Below the pieces are notes generated by a model. That model was given only the letters and a program-made list of their open reading frames with translations. It ran no database searches and was not told where the DNA came from. A DNA stretch of 64,000 nucleotides from contig NZ_BMGM01000007.1 of assembly GCF_014640195.1 (NCBI RefSeq), positions 1 to 64,000 on the forward strand. The letters run 5' to 3'. Made by a program: the position numbers and the translations under genes. The stretch is from Psychroflexus planctonicus (GTDB taxonomy: Bacteria > Bacteroidota > Bacteroidia > Flavobacteriales > Flavobacteriaceae). Positions 9,699 to 18,953 of this stretch are shown piece after piece. Every line of letters starts with the position of its first letter. Within the stretch, counting starts at the first letter, position 1.

Positions 9699-9721
9699 AA
9701 AACGCCCAAAGTGGGCGTTTT
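9699..9721 (-). terminator. Hairpin terminator downstream of gldN
   Basis: A 10-bp stem (AAAACGCCCA / TGGGCGTTTT) with a 3-nt loop lies 25 bp after the gldN stop, flanked by T-rich sequence on the minus strand. Confidence 0.72.
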
Positions 9722-9746
9722 AATGTCTTTTGTATTTATCAAAGGA

Positions 9747-10763
9747 TTAGTGATTCCACATGTCCAATTCAAAATTTCTTATTTCTTCACGAATACGATC
9801 TGCTTCTAACAATTGCATCATAGCATCATTTTGAATATATTCTTGAATTTTTCTATCACCATATTCGTTTTGAGTTTTATATATAACAGCATCAAATCGT
9901 CTAGAATTCAATAAATGATCAAAACTTACCGGCTTTGCTCCGTTATCATTATTTAAGACTTTTCCTTTATGCAAAGCCATTCTAGCATCAGCAAACCAGA
10001 TCCAAAAATATTCGACAGGAGTTGAAGCTACACTAGTTCCTTTAGTTCTAACATCGTCTCCAACTGGTGCAATACCTAATAGGCGGTAACGCATTTCTCC
10101 TTGTATTTTATCAAAATACCACATTCCTTTGATGTGATAATAAGAAATATCAGAAGGAGTAATTTCAGTAGTCTCAATAAAATAACTCAATCTATCTATT
10201 AAATCAGCTGGATAATGATCTTCTAAAGTACCTTCTTTGAACCGTTCAATATATAAGTCTTGTTGTTCAGTACCTACAATACCATACTCATCAAGAATAG
10301 GCAAACCTGCGTCAATAATTCGAGTATATTTTAATTGTCCTAGAGCTTTTTCACCAACATATTGGTCTTCTTCCCTAAAATAATCTGATCCATAAATTTG
10401 GGTAATCGCTGTTTCAGATGGATTTTCTGAAGCACCGTCTTTTATGGCATCAACTAAAACTTGAAATAAAGGTTTTCTATTATCACTAAACATAGTTTCC
10501 CTTGTAGGATAAAACAATGGAAAGTTTACCTTTTGTTTTAAATCAATTTTTTCCCAAATAACCTTGGACCACAAAATATCCCGATCACCAATATAACCAT
10601 ACTCAAGTGGCTCATCATTGTTACCTGACTTTTCGTCTTCCGTCATCACTCCTACTTCCTTCGGTGTCTTTGCATTAAGAATATTCGACTGAGCGAAAGA
10701 TTGCAAAGTGAATAAGACAGCGAAAAGGAAGGAAAGTTTATAAGCCATTAATTTCATAATCAT
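9747..10763 (-). CDS. gldN: Gliding motility / type IX secretion protein GldN
   Basis: A 338-residue secreted protein with a signal peptide ending at SFAQ (residues 22-25), followed by the SNILNA-K segment typical of GldN N-termini. GldN (PorN in Porphyromonas) forms the periplasmic ring with the lipoprotein GldK, beneath the outer membrane, in the type IX secretion system. It is the last gene of gldKLMN, four bases after gldM. Three ATG codons (10763, 10757, 10748) could serve; the first is given, but the later ones also leave a good signal peptide. Confidence 0.93.
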   Translation of the reverse strand: MIMKLMAYKLSFLFAVLFTLQSFAQSNILNAKTPKEVGVMTEDEKSGNNDEPLEYGYIGDRDILWSKVIWEKIDLKQKVNFPLFYPTRETMFSDNRKPLFQVLVDAIKDGASENPSETAITQIYGSDYFREEDQYVGEKALGQLKYTRIIDAGLPILDEYGIVGTEQQDLYIERFKEGTLEDHYPADLIDRLSYFIETTEITPSDISYYHIKGMWYFDKIQGEMRYRLLGIAPVGDDVRTKGTSVASTPVEYFWIWFADARMALHKGKVLNNDNGAKPVSFDHLLNSRRFDAVIYKTQNEYGDRKIQEYIQNDAMMQLLEADRIREEIRNFELDMWNH

Positions 10764-10767
10764 AAAT

Positions 10768-12348
10768 TTAATTTGTCAATTGTACTTCAAAAGAAGTTGG
10801 ACTAGGTACGTTTACACCTGGAACATCAGCACGTATATCAAAAATAGTTAAAACATCTCCAGCATTTGCAAAATTTAATAATTGTTGGGCTGCTGCATCA
10901 AAAGTATTACCACTAACTGTAACAGCAGGTCTTCCTGGAACTCTAACAGAAAATCGTTTTACGACTGCAGAAATATCAAAATCAAAGTTTTCAAACTCAG
11001 CACCTATAGGCGAACGAGAAAGTGCGTTTTTAGTTATACCAATAGGCTTACCTTCTGGAATTTGACCTCGAACAGTTCCTGTTGGTCTTGGTAAAGATTT
11101 GATTCTGAAAGTTACTGGTGGAGAGTTAAATGGTGACCCATCAACTTCACCACGTACATTTACTTTTACTTCTTTACCAGTAGAAGGTTTAAGAATATAA
11201 CTCGATGCTGTTAATTTTGTAAGTTTTGATCCCGAAGCCGATACTTGCATCTTGTTTTCTGGTACACCTGGCATGGATACAGTGATCGGGTTATCAACAC
11301 CACGATAAACCACATTCATTTTATCTGCAGATACAATTGCTTGATTCGGCTTAGGTATTACTTGGAATTTTTGATTTACATCAACTACAACATCTTCGCC
11401 ATCTTGTTTAAATATCAATTCACCCTCAATAGTTTGGTCACCGAGTTGAGAAGCAGTAACATTCAATTTTACACGACCACCTTCAATAGTATAATCAGTA
11501 CCTTTAACTAATTTACGTCCATTTAATTTCAAATTTTCATCCGATGGAACGGTAGATGCATCTTCACGACCTAATACAATTGAACCATCAAAAGTTTCAC
11601 CTTGAAAATAAGCACCTTTTTCTTGCTTTAATAAGGTTGTATATTTATCCATAGAAGCAATTGAAGTCAACTGTCCTGCTAATTTAACGGATAAGACCTC
11701 ATTTTCAATAATCTTCAGATCATGCTGCAGATTTGATAGTTTTGTAATTGTAGAAATTAAAGGATATCCAACAAAATGATAATTTATATAATTTTGAGGG
11801 GTTGAGTTCTTACCACCATCCCTAGGATTTACATCGGCAGCACTAAATTTTTCATTTATAGTTTTCACATACGGAGCATACACATCTGCGTCTCCTAGTA
11901 ATGCAGTCATTTTCTCCTGATAAGTTCTCATATTATTGAGAAAAGCTTCACCTTCTGGTTTGAGTTTATCACCTTTACGAAAGTATTCACTCACAAAGGC
12001 ATCTTTATCCATCGTTTCATAATCCTTAGGATCATCAACTGAAGCCTCAAATTTGGCTTTTAAATCACCAAGATAAGCATATAATTCTTCAGTATACTCA
12101 ACAACTTTTACTGCTTCGTTTCTTACTTCTGCAAACTGTTCAGGTTGATCCTGAGCTTTTATATTAAGCTGCTCTAAAGCTTTCGAATTTTTTTGTTCAA
12201 AATTTAAGCTTGAATCTTCTAGAGATTCATTAATTTGTCCAAATGCAGATAATACTTCCTTAGACATATTTAGTGCAAGCATTGCAATAAATACGAGGTA
12301 CATAAGGTTAATCATCTTCTGCCTTGGCGTTTCTTTTCCTCCTGCCAT
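10768..12348 (-). CDS. gldM: Gliding motility / T9SS motor protein GldM
   Basis: A 526-residue inner-membrane protein with a single N-terminal helix (about 12-32) and a long periplasmic part rich in beta strands, as expected for GldM, whose four periplasmic domains span toward the GldKN ring. The start ATG-GCA-GGA-GGA and the sequence QKMINLMYLVFIAMLALN are characteristic of the family. With GldL it forms the proton-driven motor for gliding and type IX secretion. Length is close to the Flavobacterium homologue. Confidence 0.96.
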   Translation of the reverse strand: MAGGKETPRQKMINLMYLVFIAMLALNMSKEVLSAFGQINESLEDSSLNFEQKNSKALEQLNIKAQDQPEQFAEVRNEAVKVVEYTEELYAYLGDLKAKFEASVDDPKDYETMDKDAFVSEYFRKGDKLKPEGEAFLNNMRTYQEKMTALLGDADVYAPYVKTINEKFSAADVNPRDGGKNSTPQNYINYHFVGYPLISTITKLSNLQHDLKIIENEVLSVKLAGQLTSIASMDKYTTLLKQEKGAYFQGETFDGSIVLGREDASTVPSDENLKLNGRKLVKGTDYTIEGGRVKLNVTASQLGDQTIEGELIFKQDGEDVVVDVNQKFQVIPKPNQAIVSADKMNVVYRGVDNPITVSMPGVPENKMQVSASGSKLTKLTASSYILKPSTGKEVKVNVRGEVDGSPFNSPPVTFRIKSLPRPTGTVRGQIPEGKPIGITKNALSRSPIGAEFENFDFDISAVVKRFSVRVPGRPAVTVSGNTFDAAAQQLLNFANAGDVLTIFDIRADVPGVNVPSPTSFEVQLTN

Positions 12349-12392
12349 AAAATAATGCTTTTAAATTATAATTAATTTTTTTTTAATTAGGG

Positions 12393-13046
12393 TTAATTAT
12401 TTTTTGGAGACATAGCACTTAACATTCCTCCGTAAACGCCATTTAAAGAGTTTAAGTTTGCAGTAAGCGATTCCATTTGATCCTTTAAACGCCCAGCATT
12501 ATCAGTAACTGCTTGATTAATTTCAGCTTGCTTTGTAGCAGCGTCAACTTGTACCTTATATAAATTATTTAAAGACTCCATCTGTGTAGCAGCTTGAGAG
12601 ATTTGGCTGCTGTATTTTTGTTGAGATTCCATAGCTTCAGCTGTAGGAGCAATGTGCTTAGATGCAGCTTCAAAGTTTTTGATACTTTCGCCTAAACTTT
12701 CCATCAATTTAGAATCAACTTTTGCTTCTTTAAGCATATTATCTAACTTTTTAGATAATAAACCTTGCTCGTCTTGTGCTTCAACAGCATCATTTGCAGC
12801 AGAAGACTCACCTCCAGCTAATTCAGGATAAACTTTAGACCAGTCTAATTCATCATCAACTGGCTCAAAAGCTGATATAGCAAATACTAAAGCTTCAACT
12901 ACAAGACCAATTGTTAACATTACACCCCCTGTTAGAAATCCGAATTCTAAGTGCTGAATTTTAAATAATGCTCCAAGGATTACAATTGCTGCTCCTAGAC
13001 CATATACCATATTCATTATTTTCTTCTGTGCTTTTGACTTTGCCAT
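12393..13046 (-). CDS. gldL: Gliding motility / T9SS motor protein GldL
   Basis: A 217-residue protein with two N-terminal membrane helices (about 13-30 and 35-58) and a cytoplasmic coiled-coil tail. The charged residues in the helices that are known to matter for proton use in GldL, a lysine and a glutamate, are seen as K29 and E51 (in ALFKIQH and VVEALVF). The tail beyond residue 70 is rich in Glu, Gln and Asn and predicted helical. The motor appears intact. It sits between gldK and gldM with 44-bp gaps on either side. Confidence 0.95.
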   Translation of the reverse strand: MAKSKAQKKIMNMVYGLGAAIVILGALFKIQHLEFGFLTGGVMLTIGLVVEALVFAISAFEPVDDELDWSKVYPELAGGESSAANDAVEAQDEQGLLSKKLDNMLKEAKVDSKLMESLGESIKNFEAASKHIAPTAEAMESQQKYSSQISQAATQMESLNNLYKVQVDAATKQAEINQAVTDNAGRLKDQMESLTANLNSLNGVYGGMLSAMSPKNN

Positions 13047-13090
13047 TTTGTTAAATTTTAATTGTTTTTATTGATGTTTATTGTTTAATT

Positions 13091-14455
13091 TTATTTATTT
13101 CTTAAATCGAGATTATTCCCTAAGAAATCTTGAACGGTCCTAAAACCGATATAACTTCTAGCTGTATCTGCATATTCAAAATCGCGGGTACTCACTTGCA
13201 AGAAATAACTTACATCTTTCCAAGAACCACCACGAACAACTTTTCGCTTATTTCCTTTGTTATTTACGTTAGGACTCATACTAGACATGTATTCATAAGA
13301 ATCTGCTTCATAAGAATCGCCTACCCATTCTGAAACATTCCCCGACATATTATACAATCCAAAATCATTTGGTTGATAAGAATCAGCCTCTACAGTATAT
13401 AGAGCTTCATCTGCTGCATAATCGCCACGTAAGGGTTTAAAGTTTGCTAAGAAGCATGCTCTATCATCTTTTGCATAAGGACCACCCCAAGGATAAGTTC
13501 CAGATTCTAAGCCACCACGTGCAGCATATTCCCATTCCGCTTCAGTTGGCAACCTAAAGAAGTTCACATGTTCCAAATCTTTAGATTTTCTGAAGCCATT
13601 TAAATATTGAGTTCTCCAATCTGAAAATGCTTTAGCTTGATTCCAATTTACACCAACTACAGGATAGTTGTCGTAAGCTGCATGTGAAAAATAATCGTTG
13701 TGCAAAGGTTCATTGTATGAATAATGGAAATCACGAATCCAGACCGTTGTATCAGGATAAACTTGTACTTCTGCTTCTTCTATAAAATTAGTTCTATCAG
13801 CACCTGCTCTAGCAGCAGCCTGAACATCCATAGATTTTAATGAGTAAGTGAATTTAGTTACATCCATCATACGCTCGCCATTGTATGACTGATCATCTGA
13901 AAGATAAAATTCATCCATAACATATACATAATCTGCATCTGGATATTCTTCAACATCCCAAATTATATCAACATCCCAATTAATTTTCTGGTTCATCGGA
14001 TCATAATGTTTCGAAAATTCTTGAAATGGAGTTAAGTTTCCTGCATCTTGATCAGCTGCATTTTTAAAGGCATAATCTCCGATGGTTCTATTATTTCTTC
14101 CACCTCCGCCTTGGCCTCCGCCAGCTACATCAGCTGCTTCAGCCAACTTTTGACGCACTATTGAATCTCTGACCCAACGTACGAACTGTCTGTATTCAGA
14201 ATTTGTGATTTCAGTTTCATCCATGTAGAACGATGGAACAGTTACTGTTTTAGTTGGAGCGTTTTTCAATCCAGCAATATCGTAATCTGATTTACCCATG
14301 ATAAAAGCACCGCCTTGCACGAGCACCATACCAAAAGGCTTTTCTGGATTCCATTTTTTTCCTTTTACACCTACCAATTGTCCACGATCGTTGCTTCCAC
14401 AACTAACAATTAATAAAGCTAACATAAGGACTGGGAATATATTTCTCATCTGCAT
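13091..14455 (-). CDS. gldK: Gliding motility / T9SS lipoprotein GldK
   Basis: A 454-residue lipoprotein: signal sequence and lipobox LLIVSC at residues 14-19, then a formylglycine-generating-enzyme (sulfatase-modifying factor) fold running to the C-terminus, with family signatures such as SEFY/YMDETEITNSEYRQF near 80 and RLPTEAEWEYAARGG near 320. In T9SS this fold is structural, forming the outer-membrane-associated ring with GldN. A glycine-rich insert GGGQGGGGR occurs near residue 115. Two ATGs two codons apart (14455 and 14449) are possible starts. First gene of gldKLMN. Confidence 0.95.
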   Translation of the reverse strand: MQMRNIFPVLMLALLIVSCGSNDRGQLVGVKGKKWNPEKPFGMVLVQGGAFIMGKSDYDIAGLKNAPTKTVTVPSFYMDETEITNSEYRQFVRWVRDSIVRQKLAEAADVAGGGQGGGGRNNRTIGDYAFKNAADQDAGNLTPFQEFSKHYDPMNQKINWDVDIIWDVEEYPDADYVYVMDEFYLSDDQSYNGERMMDVTKFTYSLKSMDVQAAARAGADRTNFIEEAEVQVYPDTTVWIRDFHYSYNEPLHNDYFSHAAYDNYPVVGVNWNQAKAFSDWRTQYLNGFRKSKDLEHVNFFRLPTEAEWEYAARGGLESGTYPWGGPYAKDDRACFLANFKPLRGDYAADEALYTVEADSYQPNDFGLYNMSGNVSEWVGDSYEADSYEYMSSMSPNVNNKGNKRKVVRGGSWKDVSYFLQVSTRDFEYADTARSYIGFRTVQDFLGNNLDLRNK

Positions 14456-14501
14456 TTGATTATCATCAATTTTTAAAGTCGTAAACCTATTTAATTATTT
14501 T

Positions 14502-14509
14502 CAAAAATA
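14502..14509 (-). promoter_or_regulatory. Candidate -7 box for gldKLMN
   Basis: TATTTTTG on the minus strand, about 47 bp before the gldK start, in the gap after the arginase-family gene. No clear TTTG partner stands 18-21 bp upstream, so this is tentative. Confidence 0.35.
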
Positions 14510-14550
14510 CAACATAATTCTTAAAAATGACTTAATTTAGAACTAATCAA

Positions 14551-15711
14551 CTAAATTTCATTTTTACATTTCGCTCTATACCAGCGATTAGGGTATATTT
14601 GATCGCAAGCATTTAAGTAATCTTCCTTACTACATGGTAAGAACGAAACTTCTGAAAGTTTATTACGTTTATTTGCAAATTGTGGAATTTCGATCCACCA
14701 TCTACCTGTTTTTTCACTTTCATAAAAATTAAGAACACTTTCATTTATAGGCACTTTATAAGTAGTAAATAAAGATGTATTAAGTTTTGGATTTTCTTTT
14801 AATCTAAAATTTACCCCTTCAATAAAATACCAAAATATTTGTGCCGCAATTTGAGAAATTGAATCGAGATTTTCAAACTTTTCTAGATGATATATTGCAA
14901 AACTTGTATTTTTATCGCTTAAGCCAGCATATCTAGCGAAAATACAAAGCTCTTTGGCTGTAAAACCATTGACCATTTTATGATTAGGTAGAGCAATTTC
15001 TGAAGCCTTAATGCTTTCAAAATCTATGCTAACTAAATCCGCATCCCTTAAAACAGGCTCCATTTCTGTAGGTTCATCGCTGGTTTCGCCTAAACGGTAA
15101 GCTTCAAAATAAAGTTTCTCTACTAAATCTTTTTCTTCTTGCTTGACATAGTAAGTTTGGTAACCCAAATTTGAAAAATTAAACAAATTGTAAGGCTCGT
15201 TTACAATCATGTGGCTAACGTAAGATTGCGAACTTATGGGTTGATCTGCATCTCCAATGTCAAATTTAGCATCTATACCCACCAAATTAACCATATACTT
15301 ATAGTTATCATAAGCGCGATATTGCGCGTAGGTTAAATCTTGACGGCCACCCAAAATAATCAGAATTATATTTTTACGCATCAATTCTCGTTGAATTTCC
15401 TGTAGAACGTAAAATGTATCTGAAAGCTGATTTCCAGGTGAAATATTTCCTAAATCAAGAATTTTTTTATTCCAATTGCCTTGATATAGCCGAAATAAAT
15501 CTTCTCTTATATGTATATAAAAGTTAGGGTTTTTAGAATATTCATCTTCAAATTCAGTAACGGATATCAAAGCCAAATCAAATGCTGACCAGTCTTCAAT
15601 TTCTATTTCGTGATAAAATTGAACTGCTCTACCAATACTTTCTTTTTCAAAAGCATGAACTCGATTTGTAAAATCTGTTGGTAAAGCTTCTAAAAATGAA
15701 AAGGCTTCCAT
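14551..15711 (-). CDS. Arginase/formimidoylglutamase-family protein with lost metal ligands
   Basis: A 386-residue ureohydrolase-fold protein. Active members bind two Mn ions through GG-D-H, D-A-H-x-D and S-x-D-x-D. Here the equivalent positions read GGRQD (121-125, His missing), DAKFD (147-151, His replaced by Lys) and SIDFE (228-232, second Asp replaced by Glu). Three of the ligand positions are therefore changed, which argues against normal amidinohydrolase activity; database entries of this type are usually named formimidoylglutamase by fold. The gene lies 5 bp after topA and about 95 bp before gldK on the same strand. A structural or regulatory role is inferred, not shown. Confidence 0.75.
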   Translation of the reverse strand: MEAFSFLEALPTDFTNRVHAFEKESIGRAVQFYHEIEIEDWSAFDLALISVTEFEDEYSKNPNFYIHIREDLFRLYQGNWNKKILDLGNISPGNQLSDTFYVLQEIQRELMRKNIILIILGGRQDLTYAQYRAYDNYKYMVNLVGIDAKFDIGDADQPISSQSYVSHMIVNEPYNLFNFSNLGYQTYYVKQEEKDLVEKLYFEAYRLGETSDEPTEMEPVLRDADLVSIDFESIKASEIALPNHKMVNGFTAKELCIFARYAGLSDKNTSFAIYHLEKFENLDSISQIAAQIFWYFIEGVNFRLKENPKLNTSLFTTYKVPINESVLNFYESEKTGRWWIEIPQFANKRNKLSEVSFLPCSKEDYLNACDQIYPNRWYRAKCKNEI

Positions 15712-15716
15712 AAAAA

Positions 15717-18245
15717 TTATTTCTTACTTTTAGTATTGGTCTTTTTAGATGATGCTTTTTTAGTTGAAGTTTTCTTTTTGGCAGCTGCTTTTTTCTTCTT
15801 AGGAGCTTTCTTCTCCAACATGGCTTTTACTTCATCTAAAGTTAAAGCTTCAGCATCTGTAGTTTTGGGTAGTTCTACTTTAGTTTTCCCTTTAGACACT
15901 TTAAATCTTCCCCATCGTGCTTTTTCAACTTTTATGCCTTCATCTTCCCAATGGTGAATTAATTTATCTTTCTCTTTTTGAATTTTATCTTCAATCAAAG
16001 TTTCGATATCTTCATCACTCAAATTATCAAAATCGTATTTTTTACTCACATTGATGAACATATCGTTCCATTTTAAAAATGGACCAAATCTTCCCACTCC
16101 TTTTTGAACTCCTTTACCTTTATATTCATAAATGGGTTTATCGGCTTCTTCTTTTTCTTTGATTAGTTCCAAAGCGCGATCGTATGTAACTTCCAATGGG
16201 TCTTCGTCTTTTGCTAAGGAAACAAACTTTTTCCCAAAACGAACATAAGGTCCAAATCTGCCTACATTGGCTTCCACTTCTTCCCCTTTGTATTCGCCTA
16301 ATGCTTTTGGAAGCTTGAACAAATCCATAGCTTCTTCAAAAGTGATGCTTTGTAAAGTTTGACTGGGTCTTAAGCCTGCAAATCTGGGTTTCTCATCATC
16401 TTCCACCGAACCAATTTGCACCATGGCGCCGTATTTACCTAATCTTGCGCTTACGGGTTTTCCTGATTTGGGATCGGTTCCTAAAACGCGTTCGCCTACT
16501 TCTCGCTCGGCATTTTTCTCTACATCTTTTACCGTGGGATGAAATTTACTGTAAAATGATTTTAGTACTTGCGTCCAGTCTTTTTTTCCTTCAGCTATTT
16601 TATCGAAATCTTCTTCTAGTTCTGCTGTAAAATTGAAATCTAAAATCCCACTAAAATGCTCGACTAAGAAGTCGTTTACTACCATTCCTACATCGGTAGG
16701 TACTAATTTACCTTTGTCCGAACCTACCATTTCAGATAGTTCTTTTTCGGCAATTTTATTTTCAGTTAAGGTAAACTGTGTATATTTTCGTTCTTTGCCT
16801 TCCACTTGACCTTTTTCAACATATTTTCTATTCTGAATGGTAGAAATGGTCGGCGCGTATGTAGATGGTCTACCAATACCTAATTCTTCTAACTTTTTCA
16901 CTAAAGATGCTTCTGTATAGCGAGAAGGTGGTCTGGTAAAACGCTCGGTAGCTTGAATAATATTATTGGTTAATTCGTCACCTTCTTTCATTCTTGGTAA
17001 GATTCCGCTTTGCTCTTCTTCTTCGTCGTCTTTACCTTCTAAATATACTTTTAGGAAACCATCAAATTTAATCATTTCGCCACGTGCAGTAAATGCATCT
17101 TTGTGTTTATTGGCTTCAATTTTTACAGTGGTTCGTTCCAATTGAGCATCACTCATTTGTGAAGCAATGGCACGTTTCCAAATCAGCTCATACAATCTTT
17201 TTTGGTCGTAATCTGCTCCCGTATTGTGAATAGCAAAATTAGTCGGACGGATGGCCTCGTGTGCTTCTTGCGCTCCTTTTGCACCTGATTTGTAGCTGCG
17301 TTCTTTGTGGTATTTTTCGCCATAAGCAGATTCTATTTCTTGCTTCGCCCCTTTTTTGGCTTCATTCGATAAATTTACACTATCGGTACGCATGTACGTA
17401 ATGTGACCTGACTCGTATAATCGTTGCGCCAAACTCATGGTTTTTCCAACTGGGAAATACAGCTTTCTAGCTGCTTCTTGTTGCAAAGTAGAAGTTGTAA
17501 ATGGCGGTGCTGGCGATTTTTTAGCTGGTTTGGTAGTTAACTCCCCAACTTTAAAATCAGCTCCTAAATTTTGTTCTAAGAATTTTTTGGCTGCTTCTTT
17601 CGAAGGTAAATTTTTGGCTAGTTTGGCTTTAAAACTCGAACCATCTTTGGTACTGAATTCAGCATCTATTCGGTAAGATGCTTCCGCCGTAAAATTGATG
17701 ATTTCGCGTTCGCGTTCAACAATTAATCGTACTGAAACTGATTGTACTCGACCGGCAGACAAGCCGCCTTTTACTTTTCTCCATAAAATGGGAGATAATT
17801 CATATCCCACCAAGCGGTCTAAAATTCGTCTGGCTTGTTGTGCGTTGACTAAATGATAATCAATTTCACGTGGATTTTCAATAGCTTTGTTAATAGCCGA
17901 TTTGGTAATCTCGTGAAAAACGATACGTTTGGTATTTTCTGGCTTCAAACTTAAAGCTTCCGATAAATGCCAAGCAATGGCTTCTCCTTCTCGGTCTTCA
18001 TCACTTGCTAGCCATACCATTTCAGATGATTTTGCTAGCTTCTTCAATTTGCTTACAACATCTTTTTTATCCTTACTAATAATGTATTTGGGTTTGAAGT
18101 CTTGATCCACATCAACACCAATTTCTTTGGAAGGTAAATCTGAAATATGTCCATAACTGGAAGCCAAATGGTAATCTTTGCCCAGAAATTTCTCAATGGT
18201 TTTTGCCTTTGCAGGAGACTCTACAATCACTAAATTCTTAGCCAT
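15717..18245 (-). CDS. topA: DNA topoisomerase I
   Basis: An 842-residue type IA topoisomerase. The Toprim domain opens at residue 3 (LVIVESPAKA) and carries the acidic SDEDREGE motif at 81-88. The catalytic tyrosine is Y284 in YMRTDSV. The C-terminus has no four-cysteine zinc fingers but holds topoisomerase C-terminal repeats with the theme GRFGPY/GRFGPF (near 660, 715), then a basic lysine-rich tail rich in KKK and KKAS. It relaxes negative supercoils. The gene heads the minus-strand run that continues through the arginase-like gene into gldKLMN. Confidence 0.96.
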   Translation of the reverse strand: MAKNLVIVESPAKAKTIEKFLGKDYHLASSYGHISDLPSKEIGVDVDQDFKPKYIISKDKKDVVSKLKKLAKSSEMVWLASDEDREGEAIAWHLSEALSLKPENTKRIVFHEITKSAINKAIENPREIDYHLVNAQQARRILDRLVGYELSPILWRKVKGGLSAGRVQSVSVRLIVEREREIINFTAEASYRIDAEFSTKDGSSFKAKLAKNLPSKEAAKKFLEQNLGADFKVGELTTKPAKKSPAPPFTTSTLQQEAARKLYFPVGKTMSLAQRLYESGHITYMRTDSVNLSNEAKKGAKQEIESAYGEKYHKERSYKSGAKGAQEAHEAIRPTNFAIHNTGADYDQKRLYELIWKRAIASQMSDAQLERTTVKIEANKHKDAFTARGEMIKFDGFLKVYLEGKDDEEEEQSGILPRMKEGDELTNNIIQATERFTRPPSRYTEASLVKKLEELGIGRPSTYAPTISTIQNRKYVEKGQVEGKERKYTQFTLTENKIAEKELSEMVGSDKGKLVPTDVGMVVNDFLVEHFSGILDFNFTAELEEDFDKIAEGKKDWTQVLKSFYSKFHPTVKDVEKNAEREVGERVLGTDPKSGKPVSARLGKYGAMVQIGSVEDDEKPRFAGLRPSQTLQSITFEEAMDLFKLPKALGEYKGEEVEANVGRFGPYVRFGKKFVSLAKDEDPLEVTYDRALELIKEKEEADKPIYEYKGKGVQKGVGRFGPFLKWNDMFINVSKKYDFDNLSDEDIETLIEDKIQKEKDKLIHHWEDEGIKVEKARWGRFKVSKGKTKVELPKTTDAEALTLDEVKAMLEKKAPKKKKAAAKKKTSTKKASSKKTNTKSKK

Positions 18246-18262
18246 ACTTAAAAATTATGCTG

Positions 18263-18270
18263 CAAAAGTA
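18263..18270 (-). promoter_or_regulatory. Candidate -7 box of the topA promoter
   Basis: TACTTTTG on the minus strand, 18 bp before the topA ATG, fits TAnnTTTG. A -33 TTTG is not evident. Confidence 0.42.
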
Positions 18271-18410
18271 GACGAATTTTTTGATTTCGGTTTTTGAAAT
18301 GGAATAGTTTCGAAAATGTTTCGTAATTAATTATGCTTTTATGGAAAGACCTTTTAAATTGAAAACCTAAGATGTTACTAGCTTTGAAGCATTTACATAT
18401 CCTGTAATTT

Positions 18411-18884
18411 CTATTGAAATAAATTTTCTTTCGAAGCAATTTCCTGGTCTAATTGAAGCAAAAGAAATTGATTGAAAACTTGTACTAAGGTTTCTTTGTA
18501 TAAGCCTAAAAATCGTTCTTTAAAAAAATGACTTTGTGCATTTACTCCTATAGTTAAAGTCCTTTGGTCTGAATTTTCATCAAAAATTCTAATCTCCTGT
18601 ATAAAGGAAACATCTGCATCTGTATATTGAAAGATGATAATTTCGTCATCAATAGCTTCAACTAAAACTAAATCTGGGTGTGTTGCTGGATAGGTTTTGT
18701 TCAGGATTTCAATTAAAACAGCTTTATCTAAAGGAGTATCAATTTCATATTCATAGGTATATTTTTTCACAAAGAAATACCAAGAAACCAAAGTAATGAT
18801 TCCGATGAATAACACAAATATGAGTTGATGTTGCTTTTTCAAATACTGTTTATTTAATTTATCAAAGGCTTCAAAAGTAAACAT
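18411..18884 (-). CDS. Unrecognised membrane-anchored protein
   Basis: A 157-residue protein with one N-terminal membrane helix (about residues 20-38, LIFVLFIGIITLVSWYFFV) and an extracytoplasmic part of mixed strands and helices. I do not recognise a family. The start is the ATG at 18884; the frame is open further upstream, but that would cross the miaB promoter. It is divergent from miaB and separated from topA by 165 bp in which I see no gene. Confidence 0.6.
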   Translation of the reverse strand: MFTFEAFDKLNKQYLKKQHQLIFVLFIGIITLVSWYFFVKKYTYEYEIDTPLDKAVLIEILNKTYPATHPDLVLVEAIDDEIIIFQYTDADVSFIQEIRIFDENSDQRTLTIGVNAQSHFFKERFLGLYKETLVQVFNQFLLLQLDQEIASKENLFQ

Positions 18885-18908
18885 AAAACAAGATTGTTGA
18901 AGTGACAC

Positions 18909-18939
18909 TTTGTCAGAAGTGCAAAACAAGGTATCTTTG
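18909..18939 (+). promoter_or_regulatory. Promoter of the miaB operon
   Basis: TTTG (18909-18912), 19-bp spacer, TATCTTTG (18932-18939): a full match to the Bacteroidetes sigma-A consensus. Transcription would begin about 8 bp before the miaB ATG, giving a very short leader. Confidence 0.75.
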
Positions 18940-18953
18940 CCAAAATTTTGAAG

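Noticed and set aside
18248-18439. 63-residue minus-strand ORF between topA and the membrane-protein gene
   Set aside because: It has no family features, overlaps the topA promoter box and the end of the neighbouring gene.
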